From Alligator mississippiensis (taxonomy: Eukaryota > Chordata > Crocodylia > Alligatoridae), in NCBI RefSeq assembly GCF_030867095.1, contig NC_081831.1, positions 66,664,716 to 66,728,715 of the forward strand: 64,000 nucleotides of DNA, given 5' to 3'. Positions 11,606 through 24,407 of this stretch are shown here, piece by piece. The notes beneath the pieces are model-generated. The model had not been told where the DNA came from. It made no database searches and saw only the letters and a list, made by a program, of their open reading frames with translations. The translations under genes were made by a program, and so were the position numbers. The number at the start of each line of letters is the position of its first letter. The first letter of the stretch is position 1.

Positions 11606-12258
11606 ATACCAATGATAAATAATAATAATTTAGGTGGAGACATTTGATAAAGCTATTCCCTTCACTGAACTACTGCATACAAAAAATATCCAAATCTCCA
11701 AATCCTTCAGGACATGGAAAATGGTTCAGATCTCATATATATTACTTTTGGATTCCATTCTATATTATTTTTCAACTTGCCTACTTTTTCTTGAAGATCA
11801 ACAGCACTAAAATTACTCTGTAGAAACAGATGTAAACTACATTCTTTCCCACAGACTAGAAGAAAATTACTTGAACGTAGAAAGAAGTGACCCTCTTCTA
11901 TTTACATAAAACCTTTAAATCAGAAGAATCCTGCAGTGTTTTACAACCTTTAAGTATACACAAGAATGACTTAATTGACCATTCAAATGTAGTCATCTCT
12001 AGACTGAAATACATCTACTCTAACAAGGTAGTCCAGTCCACAGAATAAGAGGTTTAGCATTAGAAGTTGGAAATTTCACATTCCATTTGAAATGATGGAG
12101 AGAATGCAAATAACCCAGTCGGAATTGAACCAGTTGAAAGTCCTTACACTCTTCCTAAACAGGAATGGGCACAAAACCCATATTACTCTGAAACAAAATG
12201 GGGCAAGGATTTACCACGTATCAATGACTCCAGGATAAGTGTTCATGTGCACATTCTT
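11606..12258. other. No gene recognised
   Basis: AT-rich sequence with nothing recognised. Confidence 0.45.
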
Positions 12259-12490
12259 ACTGGGCACGTCTACATATGCGCCCAACTGTGCAGTTGTTAC
12301 TGCAGTAACAACCAATAACTACTGCCGCTACTGCACAGTCCCAGCATTGCATGGGTCATTTCTAACCCTACTGCACAGTAGTAGTGGCATCACGGTTAAT
12401 GCCTGCCAATGCTACATCGCCATAGCAATAAGCTATGTCACCGTAGCTCATCGCTACAGCGATGTAGCATCTCGTGTATATGTACCCACT
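12259..12490. mobile_element. Chompy-like MITE, copy 1
   Basis: About 230 bp with imperfect inverted ends (ACTGGGCACGTCTACATATG; inverted right end CAGTGGGTACATATACACG). The interior is rich in 'tactgca' and 'gcagtaac' palindromic words. Related copies lie at 13757-13980 and 15549-15864. The end motif resembles short inverted-repeat elements abundant in crocodilians, where a MITE family called Chompy has been described; identity with it is inferred. Confidence 0.65.
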
Positions 12491-13756
12491 GTGTGGTAAA
12501 TGGAAACTAACTTCCAGCAGTTTAATCCTGTTTCATTTTGGGCTCCTTAGGATTAATTTCTATTTACTGTAAGTAGAAGCATATAGATAAGCAGTTACTA
12601 CAGAACCACTGATGAAGTGGCAGGTTTTTTTACCCTTTTTTTTACCTTGCTGTAACCTGTTCCTAAGTCCATGCCCTAGGTGAAATGACCAGAACCGGTC
12701 TGTATTTGAGGGTTTGTTTCCATCAGGGAATCCAGCAAATGTATGGTGAATCAACTAAAGATATTAACTGTATGCACCTAAACTATAGTATTAAATCCCC
12801 AGGAGAAGGCTATAATTCATATGCCAAACTGCCAAAGATCATTGAAACTAGATCCATAGCTTAGTGGAGGCTTAAAGTACAGTGATCCAAGGCCATGTTG
12901 CACATGAAAGGGAGGCTCCATGGGAGGTAAAGATGCTATAACTTTTGCACGTAGAATTCAGACCTTTAGTCAATACTGCTTTGCTTTGCTAAGTATTCTC
13001 ACAGAGACAAACCTATCAGCCAACTGATGGGACCTCCAGCGGAAGAGCAGCCCTAGCCCAGGCACAGACCCCACTTAGGTAATTATCCCTATTCAGATGA
13101 GTGATTAAGCATGTACTTACATGCATCCCTTAGAAATCAAATCCAAGAAGATGGGTAAGTGTTTGCCTAAATAACATAAATATACACTTTACTGAGCCGT
13201 GGTCAGAAAATATAAATGTCATCTACTGAATCATCATCATTTTAGAGGTCTTCCCTACACACTCTGGGCAAACCCAGCTTTTCTTGAGGGATCTGACAGT
13301 ACCAGAACACAGGGCTGGATGACAGGTTTTTAGAACCTAAGTGCATTTGGGCAGGGAGTGAATCATTCTCTTTGCCTGTAAAATGCTAAATCTGTGGTGC
13401 TACAGACATAAATAATTGCCAGGTACAGAGGAATTACAGCAACAAGCTCAGAGAGAGAGAAAGAACACAAATGAAGGTACTTTATCAAAGCACATTATAG
13501 ATATCAGATAAATCAAATAAGGTAATAACTTGGATGAAGTGTTCTCTCTATATTCAACCCATTCCACCACACTTTCAGAGACAGTAATTTGTTTGTGATA
13601 GCTGATTTCAGAGCAATTTAGTTCTTTGTATCTTTTTGTTCCTTATATTCTATCTGAAGGTGGACCCTATGTTACTGGTACATCATCACTGACATGTAAC
13701 CAAGTGTGATTTTATTTTTATTTGCATGTGGTGTCTCAGCATTTTTATCTGGGTGA
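12491..13756. other. No gene recognised
   Basis: AT-rich sequence between two MITE copies. No coding motif, RNA gene or repeat family was recognised. Confidence 0.45.
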
Positions 13757-13980
13757 CACTGGCCACATTTATATGAGCGGCAGCCCGCACAGTTGTTATT
13801 GTGCAGTCATTTAGTACTTGCATAACCAAGTACTAAATGATTGTGTAGTAACTGGCAGTAGCGTCCCAACATTTTTTTTCAGATGCTACTGCACAGTGGC
13901 ATCGCCTCATGGTTAGTGCCCGCCAACACTACTGTGCAATAGCAGCAAGCTCAGTAGCACTTATGTAGATGTGCCCACTG
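13757..13980. mobile_element. Chompy-like MITE, copy 2
   Basis: About 224 bp. The left end is CACTGGCCACATTTATATGA and the inverted right end is CAGTGGGCACATCTACATAA. It contains a perfect 14-bp-arm hairpin at 13807-13840 (arm TCATTTAGTACTTG, 6-nt loop). Same family as the copies at 12.26 and 15.55 kb. Confidence 0.7.
13807..13840. repeat. Perfect hairpin (14-bp arms) inside MITE copy 2
   Basis: TCATTTAGTACTTG at 13807-13820 and its exact complement at 13827-13840 flank cataac. Confidence 0.9.
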
Positions 13981-15548
13981 TGCCCATCTCATCTGGAGTG
14001 CTAGAAAAGAACGAAAATTGATGAGTTGAATGGTCTGTCAACTTATTTTGAGAGCATTTCTATGTCCTTATGGAAATGTCTCTGAGATTTGGTCCAATGT
14101 CCTGCCCTTCAGAGAATTTGTTAAGGCAAAGGCCAAGAGTTAGTGAGAGAAAATGATTAAGTGTCATCACTTCAGATTTACTACTGATTAAATGTTTCAT
14201 CTATTGTGCTATATACACATAAGGCCTGGTGATATTCCCTTTGACATCAAATGGTGATCCTTCCTCTTATTTAAATGACAGCAAGATCATCATGCCCTAG
14301 TGTATGTTTTTTTTCCCTTTGTTGCCAGTACCTCCCTTACGCTGATTGGTGACTGAACATTTGACGCATTACACTTAGGCGAGAAGGTAGGAATAGGAGA
14401 AAGGAAAAGAATTCAGTGGTGGGGAGTAGAGAAAATGGAGCAGAGAAAAGGCAGTCTGAAAGGCAAACCATTGTGTGTCTGTGGGGAAAAGCAGGTAGAT
14501 GAATACAGTAATAACTCAATGAAAAAATGAATACCCCACAAACCCATACATATAAGGGTTACAATATTACTATTGTGAAGGGAAGGGAGGTTATTTGTTA
14601 AGTACCAAGAATGTGCTTGGTTCTTTGAGATGCCATGAGTCAAAATTGATCCTTGGCAAATCTCCATAACCTTCACTGAAGTCCTATCATGGTTAAGTAT
14701 GACTCAAGATTTTCTGCCCTTAATGCTCAGCACAATTTCCCTTGCACTAGAGGATCTTGGTTCTAAATTCAGTCACCCTGCATGGGGAAGAAGAATATGG
14801 ATAGACCTTACAGGAAAAAGGGAAATTGCCTGTGAAGGTAAGTGAGATGAAGAAATCTTCAGGTACTCACTAAAGCTGATGGTCCCCCAAATTCACTTAT
14901 CCTGAGGTACAAATAAAATCATAGAATCATAAAATGCTGTACTGAGCAAGTCATATTGTATGCAGCACCAAAAAGGGAGATTTAATAGAAAGCAACGATA
15001 ACAGTCCTGACAAAAACTTAGGCTTAACTGTGGTATTGAAAAGGAGACCTCTCTCTTGATTGAAGAGCTTCTGGCAGAAATGAGAGGGCTTAACTCCCAC
15101 TGACATCCTAAGACCTCAGTGGCAATTATACCAGGTCCAAAGTGAGCCAACTATATCAAGAACAACAGTATGTACCTACAGATTCTGACTGTGTAGTAAG
15201 TACCATACTGAGGACTGGCACAGAGGCCTCATTACAAGGGAATGGGAAAGAACATGTCGTAGTACCAGCTTGTCATTGTATGCAATTACACTTTATGTCT
15301 AAAATAAATGAATAAAACTGACTGGCAAAGTCTGTAAAGAAGAACATATCTAACCAATAAATTCAGGCTACACTCAGCTTTAATTTTTCAAATGAATGTT
15401 TCTTTCTGTACTAAGCATATGGTGTACCAGATTTCAACTCCCATTGATAAAGACTCTAATCTCGGTAGTTTCTATATTATATATTGCTATTTTCTGTTGA
15501 GCTGGAACAAGGCCTTGCATACAATTTGCAGAGTTTCAGTCTGGTAAT
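13981..15548. other. No gene recognised
   Basis: AT-rich. A duplicated 'atcatagaatcataaa' phrase near 14929 looks superficially like a CR1 tail but nothing CR1-like follows it. No gene or RNA was recognised. Confidence 0.4.
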
Positions 15549-15864
15549 CTGTGGGCGCATCTACACGTGTACATTTACTGAGCAGTAACCGAAATTACTG
15601 TGCAGTAAATATGGTGATTTAGGCTGACTTGAGAATGTAAATTTGATACCTGCATTATGCAGGTATCAAATTTAAGCCCGATTAGTTACTGTGCAGTACC
15701 GCATGTGTAGATGCCTTACTGTGCCATAATGGTGTGCGTGTGTTAATGTGCTTATGTGTTAATGTGTTAATGTGCTTTAACACCTGCATTTGTAGACACT
15801 GGCCTATTCCCACTTACTGAGCAGTAAATTTAAGCCAGTAGAAATCCACATGTAGACATGCCCT
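15549..15864. mobile_element. Chompy-like MITE, copy 3
   Basis: About 316 bp with inverted ends CTGTGGGCGCATCTACACGTG and, inverted from the right, CAGGGCATGTCTACATGTGG. Internal 'actgagcagtaa' words are inverted near both ends. A 35-bp perfect palindrome lies at 15639-15673, and a short 'ttaatgtg' array at about 15743-15775. No protein-coding capacity. Confidence 0.75.
15639..15673. repeat. 35-bp perfect palindrome inside MITE copy 3
   Basis: Arm AAATTTGATACCTGCAT at 15639-15655, a single central t, then the exact complement at 15657-15673. Such a tight palindrome is unstable in replication, which makes its perfection notable. Confidence 0.95.
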
Positions 15865-16920
15865 GTAAGTAGTACTTAGCTCTTCTCTTCCAGGTTGATG
15901 TCCCACTGACAGTAATATAGTTTTAGTAAACCGCTAACAACAAAAATATGGATTCATCCAGGACAGTAATGACAATAATGCAAATATACCTGTTTTGCTT
16001 GTAACCACAAACCCTACCCATCTTTACCACAACTATACAGTAATTAAGCTATTACAGCAAAGTAAAAGGAGTGGCAGTATTAAATTAAGTGCTGTGCTGT
16101 AAATTAAAATGGGGGTCATAAAATGGAAGAAATAAAAGCTATTTGTTAGAAATATTAAGAGGGAAATGGAATATCCATTGCATGGGAATAAAGAGCTCAG
16201 TTTTACAAGCTCCTACTAAACAGTCTATTTTGATGACCTTGCTTAAAATTGCAAAGAACAGCAAATATATAAAACAAGCAGCTCTTCGCATTCCAAAATA
16301 CTGCATCAAATCCCATGCTGATGGCAGGTTTATGATAAAACTGGCATAAGTGATAATCCGTTTATTATACTTCTACTGCAGCTCCATCACTGATCTTATT
16401 ACTACTAGGTAAGATACAGTAAGTTGACCCCCACAGCCCATTTCACAAAAGGTTTTCTATATCCTTTCCAATAGAAAAGCAGAGATATTCTTCACTGGAA
16501 ATAATCTGTCTTCCAAATTGTGTAAAAGTCTTGGTTTCCTTATTTAGTACACTCAGTCCCTCTCCGGATGCAACTGCTTTGCTGTCACTTGTATTCCTCC
16601 CAGTGGACCCTGTTTTAAAAGGGAAACAAAGTTAGTTCCCACATGTCAATTCATATCTACAATAAATAGCTTTCACTTTTTGTACTGAGAAAAGAAAAAC
16701 TAGATACAGAAAGCAGGGCCAGTTGGGCTAGTCATACAGACATAAATCAGAGTAACACCACCAAAAAAAAGGAATTGTGCAGGATGAACCTGGGTGTAAA
16801 AGAAGTCAGAATCTAGTCCTAGTGACCAAAATGAATGGCACAGCAGCAGTGGATTGGATGGAGCTTGGCTATGAAATAAACACAGCGTTGACCCAATGGG
16901 GTAGACCCACACAATTTGTA
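15865..16920. other. No gene recognised
   Basis: AT-rich sequence with nothing recognised beyond short chance open frames. Confidence 0.45.
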
Positions 16921-17705
16921 GAGGTGAGAAAAGAATGCCCTGAATAAAGTGAAGCTGATCAGAGGTGTGAAAAGGTCCCCTTTGAGGAGAGACTCAACAG
17001 ACATCATTTAGATTAGAAGAAGAGACATACAACACAATATATGGTTGAGGCACATAGATTATTGAACAACAGAAGATACATTGCCTGTCATGGGTGGCTG
17101 GTGCCTCTTGAGTTTGGGGGGGACACCTGCAGAAGCTGCCACCGGTGCTGGTGGTGGGGATGAGGCTGGCGAGCACCCACAGAAGCCACCAGGTGCATCG
17201 GCGGTGGGAACGGCCCTGTCATGGGGGAGCACATGCCCCCCTACCAGTCGCCAGTGTTGCCTGCTCTTCTTTACATTTTTCTCACGAAAAGAGAACAAAG
17301 TGGCATTCCACAACATTGCCAGGCAACACACTTAACACTGATAAAAGCATACAAAAAAATCCACAGCACATGATTAGCCTGTGGAACCCATGGCCATTAG
17401 ATACTAATAGGGGTGAAAACCTAGTGGAATTCAAAAAAGAATGATACATTTTTCCAAATAATAAAAATAGTCACAATTATTTGAGATTGGAGAGCTTTAT
17501 ATATTTTTTGAAGATATACAATCTTCATTTTTCAGGACAGAAGGCAACCACTGAGTGATATGATTCCCTCTGGACCATTTGGGCTTTCATAGTTCATGTT
17601 AGGGTGTTTCTTGCTCCTCCCTCTGAATCATCTGGGCCCTGTCAGAGATAGGATACTGGACTAGGTGGTCCACTGGTTAGATGCGATATGACAGCTCCTT
17701 AGGCA
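16921..17705 (+). mobile_element. Old CR1 LINE 3' fragment, interrupted
   Basis: On the + strand, phrases typical of an older CR1 subfamily appear in order: 'gaggagagactcaacagac' (about 16984), 'ttgaggcacatagattattg' (17043), 'attagcctgtggaaccca' (17372), 'ggaattcaaaaaagaatga' (17424) and the near-terminal 'gatactggactaggtggtcc' (17651). Between about 17080 and 17300 a GC-rich block unlike CR1 interrupts the match and is probably a later insertion. No open frame survives. Confidence 0.6.
17080..17300. repeat. GC-rich insert within the old CR1
   Basis: A GC-rich block, unlike both flanks, that separates two parts of a recognisable CR1 3' region. It carries repeated 'gccaccggtgctggtgg' and 'gaagccaccaggtgc'-like words. 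Probably an insertion of unknown family; neat ends were not resolved. Confidence 0.4.
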
Positions 17706-20700
17706 AAGACAAGAAGACAGCTTTATGATAGGCTCAGGTACAAAAACCACTGTGCTACTCCCAGCTTAGTTGTGGCCTGAGATCTTGCAGTGGCTAGAGG
17801 AAATGCTACAAGGACATATTGAAGGCATCCTTCAAGAAAATGGATGCTGACATGTAGAGTTGGGAGGAGCTGGTTGCTAAATGACTCCAGTGGTGCCACA
17901 ATCTCACCCAACCCCAGCCCATTTCGAGGTAAAGTATCTTCCCTTTTAGCAGAGAAGAGAGAGTGGAGGAAGGAAAAGGAAAGGAATCCCAGCCTACAGC
18001 CTACTCTCCCCAGAGGAAAGACCTGCAACATCTGCAGATGGACCTGGGACTCAAGGATTGGTCTTTAGGTTACCTCAAGACCCATCAATGAACCATGGTA
18101 GAATTTATCGTCAAATTAAGGGGTTGATGCCGCTACTGACAAATACATGGTGATTTCACCCAGCAGCCTTCTCTGATGTGGTTAGGAAGTGCTTGGTCTT
18201 TGCATGGGCCTCTTCTTATGCTGGCAGCCATCTCTAAGCGAGCTCAGCCCGAGTCAAGCCCCTTGGAAAACTGAGATATGCTCAGAATTTGAACACAAAC
18301 CAGACCTATATTTTTTAAATGGCTTCTCTGTTTATAAAGCTCTGAACACAAACCATAAACTACAGAAGTGACCACCACTGGCTCTGAAGTTCTGGGAATC
18401 TGCATCTACAATGTCACTACTTGAATTCATCTGTAATCTTCTTTCACACAAAATGTCTTGCATCTGCCTCACGATAAAGCTGTAGAAGTGAAACACAAAT
18501 CCTCACACTTACAGAGTGGAAATATATCCTGAAAGCATTCCAGGCAATAGCGGCCTTTCCTACTTACCGTACCCCAGGATGCGAATGAATTCTCTTTTGC
18601 CCATCTGCTGTGGGATAAAAACCTAATGAAGGTGCTAACAATTGCGTGTTTCTTGCTAAGGTTTCTGCGATTTTCTTCAAGTGTGAGGCCATGTGAGGTG
18701 AATGGAAAAAAGGAAAATTTTGTGAGCTGAAGCCAAAAGTACCAAAAATAGAGGAAGGCTGGGATAGAATTTTTAAATAGTTCTGGTTTGTTAATCCAAT
18801 GTAAACCATGACTGGCCCAAGAATAATGATTTGTTTAAAAATGTTCATCATATAAAATAAGGATTGCCACAAAGAGAAAGGAAGCAGGGGTGATGACATT
18901 CACTTCATTTAGAAGAGCAGTGACATAAGACAGGAAATTCAGGGACCTTCACCCTGACATGCTGGGCTAAATTTGGGGTAGTTCGTAGGACAGTGCCACT
19001 TGGACACTTTTATATTCACAAAGGTTACTGTGAGTGATAGCATATCATCTGACTCCTGTGGCTGCATAGTCCTATTGACATTACTTGAAGTCAGCTATAG
19101 CAGTTGGCCTCTGCACCCTTAATTGCAAGGGAATAGCTTTAAGTTCCCTTAGAGTCCATTAGACTACTTGGCCAATACTGGCCAGCAGAGCAACGAGGCA
19201 TCTCACTAGGGGTCCGGAGGTGGGTGATGGAGCTTGTTCTAGACTTGCGCCAAAGGCTGATGCAGTTATGTGGCTGTCTGGCCACTCAGGCTAGAGAGCC
19301 AAAGGCAGCCAAATATGATGGTTAACCACATGGCTTTTTGTGTGCTGCTGGTTATAGGAACCAGCATGCTTTAACAACGATAGCCCAATGGGCTCAATGG
19401 ACCTTTAACCTTTATTAACCATTTATTTACAACCATGTAATGAAGTTTACGTGCGTGTAAGGAAGTACAAGCTGAAAAAGCTGAGACCCTGAGCATCATG
19501 AACATGTGTGAAAAAGTGGACCACAGCAAGGATGGTCCATTTTATCTTCCACTTTCTTACAGCCGCCTATGAATTGACATTTCCTTCTGCACCTCTCAGC
19601 ATTGGTCCTCTCAGCATATGGGAGAGACCAACTCACCAGTCAAAACCAAAACTGATGTATTTACATCACCGTGCTGTTTAGGTGGAGAGCGGGAGTGTAA
19701 GCTACATCTTGGGAAGAGGGAGGGTGCATTGAAGTACTTCTCAGTAAGGAAATCTGTGGAATCAAGAAGGGTTCAGATTTGGGGTAACCAGCACGTTGTG
19801 AGGTGGAGAGGTAGGTTACGCTCATTGGGAGCTAAACTCCCCTCTGTATATGCTCCAGAAGAAACATCTGGTGTTTTCCACACCCATCTAATCAGTACAG
19901 CTCCATGAATATGACTTCAGCTGAAATACACTGATTCATAGCAGCTGCTATGCTTGGACTTATGCTTGGGACATATACCCTATTGGGAATACTTGCTTGG
20001 GACATATACCCTGAAACCAAACACTGAAACAATAATTCAAAAAATCCAGAGGAAAAAAGGGAAATCAGAAACTCTGTAACAAGATGTGTTGCTATCTTTT
20101 TTTTTCTGATCTCTGTCTGACCATCCATAGCTCTGATCACCTTGTCAAGACAGATTCCCCTTTCTATAGCAATTGTCATTAATGTGGCAGATCCTTGGAA
20201 TCAGACAAAGTCCAGTTAACAGAGAACGACATTTTGAAACATGATTTCTTTTAAAAACATACTGATTTCCTGTTTCTAGTTTAATTTCCATATTCTGATT
20301 CATTAAAGTAATTTAAGGCAGTGGCAGAAAAAAACTCAGTGGCATTTTCCTAGGGGGTGAATTATTTTTAGCTGCAGAGATTTAAAGCTCTCTCCATGTT
20401 GCTGAACTTTGAGAACTTTTCTTCAGTAAGAAGCTTGACAGCTGAGCAGGTTTTCCCTTCCCCAACCTTTCTGCTGATCTAATTAAAATATGCAAAGTCT
20501 CCCTTCTGCACAATAGAGGAATGTGGATTTTTTTCACTGTAATAAAAGCCATTTTCTAAAGTCTTCATTACTTCTAAGAATAATTACCTTCCTCTCTGTT
20601 TTTAGGGCTCTCCTATTCCACTATAAGTTACAACTATGGACGGAGACAGAAAAAAATCCAGATGACTTTATTCTCATTTCAGGCGTTCCTGAGAGGAGAG

Positions 20701-22309
20701 GTGCTGTAACAGCTTTTGTGAAACAGAAACTGGCATGTTAAAATGTATTTGGATCCTGGTTGTCATTTATACCAGCACCTGCCTTACATTGCCAGAGTGA
20801 TGCAGACAAGTTTGATGTAAACCAGAATTTGGTCCTTTCTGTCTCCGTTTAGAACGATCATGCATATTTCTCTACAGGAATGTTTGCAAACAGATTGTGC
20901 TATTTTTATAAAGAATTTAGTTTAAAACTGCTGTTCCAAAACCAACTTGTTTTGTAACTATCCATATAGATTTAGAATGAGCTTTAACACCAAAATACAA
21001 GAAGAATGATCATTACAAAGTGATGAAAAAGAGTTTTTAAAGTAAATTAATAATAAAAATGTTAGTTTTTTCTGTTTTTCATTGCCATGGGACAATTTAG
21101 CCACCTATCATGGTGCTCTCTGTAATGCTGCACAATGGTTCGGCTGGATATAGCCCAATTAATCTCAGTCTGCCCGCATAAAGTAACACTGGTAGAATCA
21201 TATATGATATACCATTTTAAGAGAGACAGCTCTCTACAGACCCACTGGCACTCTCAACAGCCTCTCTTCTGGCATTCCCTGGGGAGACCACAACCTGCTA
21301 CATGCAGATAGCACTGTACAAGACTCATTACCCCTCTACTCTTCACAAGTTGTTTGATTTCTCTTTCCAGCCCCCCTGCCTTTCCTTCCCCTCTCCTTCC
21401 CCACCATTTTAAACTATGTCACTAACAGGTGGAAAAACCTAACCCAACAGTATCTAATGTAAGGATATTTTATTGGAAGGAGGAGAGAAATGGAATGGGA
21501 AAAAAGACACAAACAAATATTTAAATCCACTTAAATACATCTAAAAACTTCACACGATTGCTCCTAAGCCTCATCATAGGCATTGAAATATGTCCTATAT
21601 AAAACACTTTTTAGTTTTTTGAGTTAAAGCTCGCTGCCTCTGTCTATAATTTCAGCCTAATCACAGGTCCCAAAAGGTCTCTCCCAAACTGCTTGTAGGC
21701 TTCTGTAAGCCCTTTCCCTGTTTATAAACTCTATATAGCCCATCAGAAGGGGGACATTATCATGCCATTTATGGGGCTAGTTGCAACTAATCAATGCAGC
21801 TCAGATCTCAAGTGTGGAGCAGCAAATATTTCCAGCAAACTTCCTAGTTACTCCACAATGCAAAAAGGCACCTACAAATTGGCTGAGTAAATTTGAACAA
21901 TGAACAAATTCAAGAAAATCATAATCAGCCCCTGGACACAGAAAAGGAGTGTAGACATTTTGGATAAATTATTCCCTAGGAATTATTTACTCAGCTCTAG
22001 TCAATACTAGCCAGTGCCTCTAGAGAGTAGAAAGGGCTCCTATACATTTGTTGGGAGGAAATATTGAATTCATAATTAATATTATCGCCCAAGAAGAGAG
22101 ATATTAATCTATATTTGAACTTAGACAGCCTAAGCATGGCTGACTCCAAACCCGTATAGTTTCAATTGTATGAAGAGTTCATCCCTCTTTGCCCCAAATT
22201 ATTTGACATTGTTATGCACTATTAAAGTAGCTGTCTCAATCCATAGGTGGATGTATTTCAGCGATGGATAAAGTGGTCCCTTACAGCACAGGCTGTAATT
22301 CAGTTTAAG
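17706..22309. other. 4.6 kb with no gene recognised
   Basis: Long AT-rich stretch. Short open frames (about 60-110 codons) show no domain. A repeated 'gcttgggacatataccct' phrase is duplicated in tandem near 19962-20010. No RNA gene or bounded transposon was seen; old decayed repeats are likely but not identifiable by eye. Confidence 0.4.
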
Positions 22310-22395
22310 CTGGTAAAGTGCTTTCCTCTAAAAAGTGCTATACAAATGCAGAGAATTCGGGGGATTAGTATCTATTATTCATCTTTTAATAACAT
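22310..22395 (+). repeat. MIR-type SINE 3' tail
   Basis: 'ggtaaagtgctttcctctaa' followed by 'aaaagtgctatacaaatgca' and 'attagtatctattatt' matches the usual 3' end of MIR SINEs in sauropsids. Only the tail is recognisable. Confidence 0.55.
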
Positions 22396-23571
22396 TGCAA
22401 TAAAATCTGTCGTAAGACAGTAGTGATTTTTCATCATTAAATGTAGCTGGATATATCCTTGACATGTTTATAAGGCCAATTACAAATTTCTGCTAAAACA
22501 AAGGCTCAATTCTATGCACAATCAGGTAAGAAATCATCTTATTACAGAGAGGATGGTACTTTCAATGGAAGAAACAATACATGTTAATGTATTACAGTTA
22601 TAGTGGGGGTAGTTTTTTGCCCATGACAAAACACTAGGGGTATAAGGGTGGAAAAGAGTATGAGACTTAAAACATGATGCAGGTTTTTGACAGGGAACCA
22701 TCAATCTTTCTATCTGTCCATCCTTCAAAGGTGGCTCAAGGCTTTGGAAAGCTGAGAGGATCCCTCCAGCTTCAAATACCCTGAGGTCAAAGGTAGAGCA
22801 AACAAATGATTCTTGCGATGCCAGAACAGAGATGCAATTTGCTAGCAAGATTAACATCCATAATAGCAACTACCAAAAAAAAAAAAGGATTCCCCCTTCA
22901 TGCCATGAAGCAGGTTTGATCTAGGGCATATCAGGTACATTTACCACCAGCTGTTGTTACTGTGAATCTCTTGTTTCGTCAAAGTCTCCTCCTTCCCATG
23001 ATCCACAACCTCCCCCCACTCCCCCTCCCAGGGAACGTCTGCCTCCAAAAATCAGAATTTCATCTGTTTGGGAGGAACTGAATTTAGAACTGAACTTTAA
23101 AAGGAATGTGGGGAAAATAATTAACTAATAGATGATAACTAGGGAAAAAATATTAATGGGAAAATGAAGAAAAGGAAAGATGTTGGGGAACAAATTGGAA
23201 ACACTATTTCATTGTGGCATTTTCTACAGTGAAAGAAGACAGGAGCCTTTCCAGCCAGAAAAATAGTAAAATTGCATCTTCCTGCAAAATTGTAAAATTG
23301 CATCACCTTAGATGTTCCATAGTGTGTAAAACAAATGGAAGATGCATTATCTGAATCACTTAAAATGAGTGGCAAATCTCAGTCAACAATCAATCAACTA
23401 AAACCAAATAGAGTGTGATTGTCCGCATCTGTCGAACTAGTTCTCCTGCCAGATATCCACATTTTTTTCATGCGAAATGTGGCCGGATGTAGAGGGATCA
23501 AAATGTCAGGTCTGGTTTATAGTTTCACTGAAACACAGTATATCAGATAAAAATTAATCTGATATGAAAGG
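22396..23571. other. No gene recognised
   Basis: AT-rich sequence with a poly-A run near 22876. No coding exon or bounded repeat was recognised. Confidence 0.4.
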
Positions 23572-23701
23572 TCAGCTGCAGGTGTATGGACTTGCTGGAC
23601 TAAGTGCACTTGATCTTGTTTAATCTTGGAAGCTAGAAGGTCCAAAACCTGGTTAGTACGCAGATGAGAGGCCACCTGGGGCTGCTGGATGCTGTAAACA
23701 C
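23572..23701 (+). pseudogene. 5S rRNA-derived pseudogene
   Basis: The stretch follows 5S rRNA order with many substitutions: 'cttgatcttgtttaatcttg' then 'gaagcta', 'acctggttagtac', 'gatgagaggccacctggg' and the terminal 'ggatgctgtaaac'. The internal control region is recognisable but mutated, and the 5' third is poor. Either a retroposed 5S copy or the head of an old 5S-derived SINE (the AmnSINE type has such a head); I saw no clear SINE body downstream. Not expected to function in ribosomes. Confidence 0.75.
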
Positions 23702-24407
23702 AAGCCAAAAAGTCATGGCTGAGTGTTAGATTACAGAGACTGAAAATACTGGAAGTCTCATTGCTGCTGAGCTGGTGGATAGGAACAAAAAATAGAAAGG
23801 AAAAGGGTATAATGTGGGTATGGCAATATTTGCCCTTTAGACAATATAACTTTAGACAATATAACTGGGGAACAGCTAAGTGACAAAATAGGAAGGATCT
23901 AGTTTGGGGTTTGAGTACTTGTGTGCTGAGATGCATGGGGGGGGGGGGAGGGGGGCGATTTTTATAGCAGACCAGAAGCCATTATACTTATGCAGTAGGA
24001 GTCAAGAGTTTTGTGTCCACATGATCCTGGATGTGGCAAGATCCCATTTCTAGATACTGATTTCTGCATTATTCTTGCACATAGATGCACATGCTTTTTT
24101 TTGCCACGTTATAGCTGCCACATGTTGACTGTTTTGATGGTGGAGGCTGGGGACTTGGAGTAAACAGATGGTAAGCTCCACATTTCTTTGCTGGGAGCTG
24201 AATTTGTTGCAGTGGAAATAGGGCACCCATACTTGTTGATAGTACTGTGGAGTGTTGGGAGGCAAAATAACCTTACTTGATGCAGTGGGATCTGAGCATC
24301 AGGCCTTTACTTTTGTATGGCTGCTCTGCCAGTCAGCAAGCGAGTGTGCTCAGAAGCCACTATATTCCATTTGGACAGCAGAATTTGCAATTAGGGATTA
24401 AAGCCTG
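23702..24407. other. No gene recognised; G-run
   Basis: Contains a 19-nt G tract broken by one A (23937-23955), possibly G-quadruplex-forming. Nothing else was recognised. Confidence 0.45.

Noticed and set aside
14926..14950. CR1-like terminal repeat (atcatagaatcataaa)
   Set aside because: The adjacent sequence does not continue into a CR1 3' UTR on either strand.
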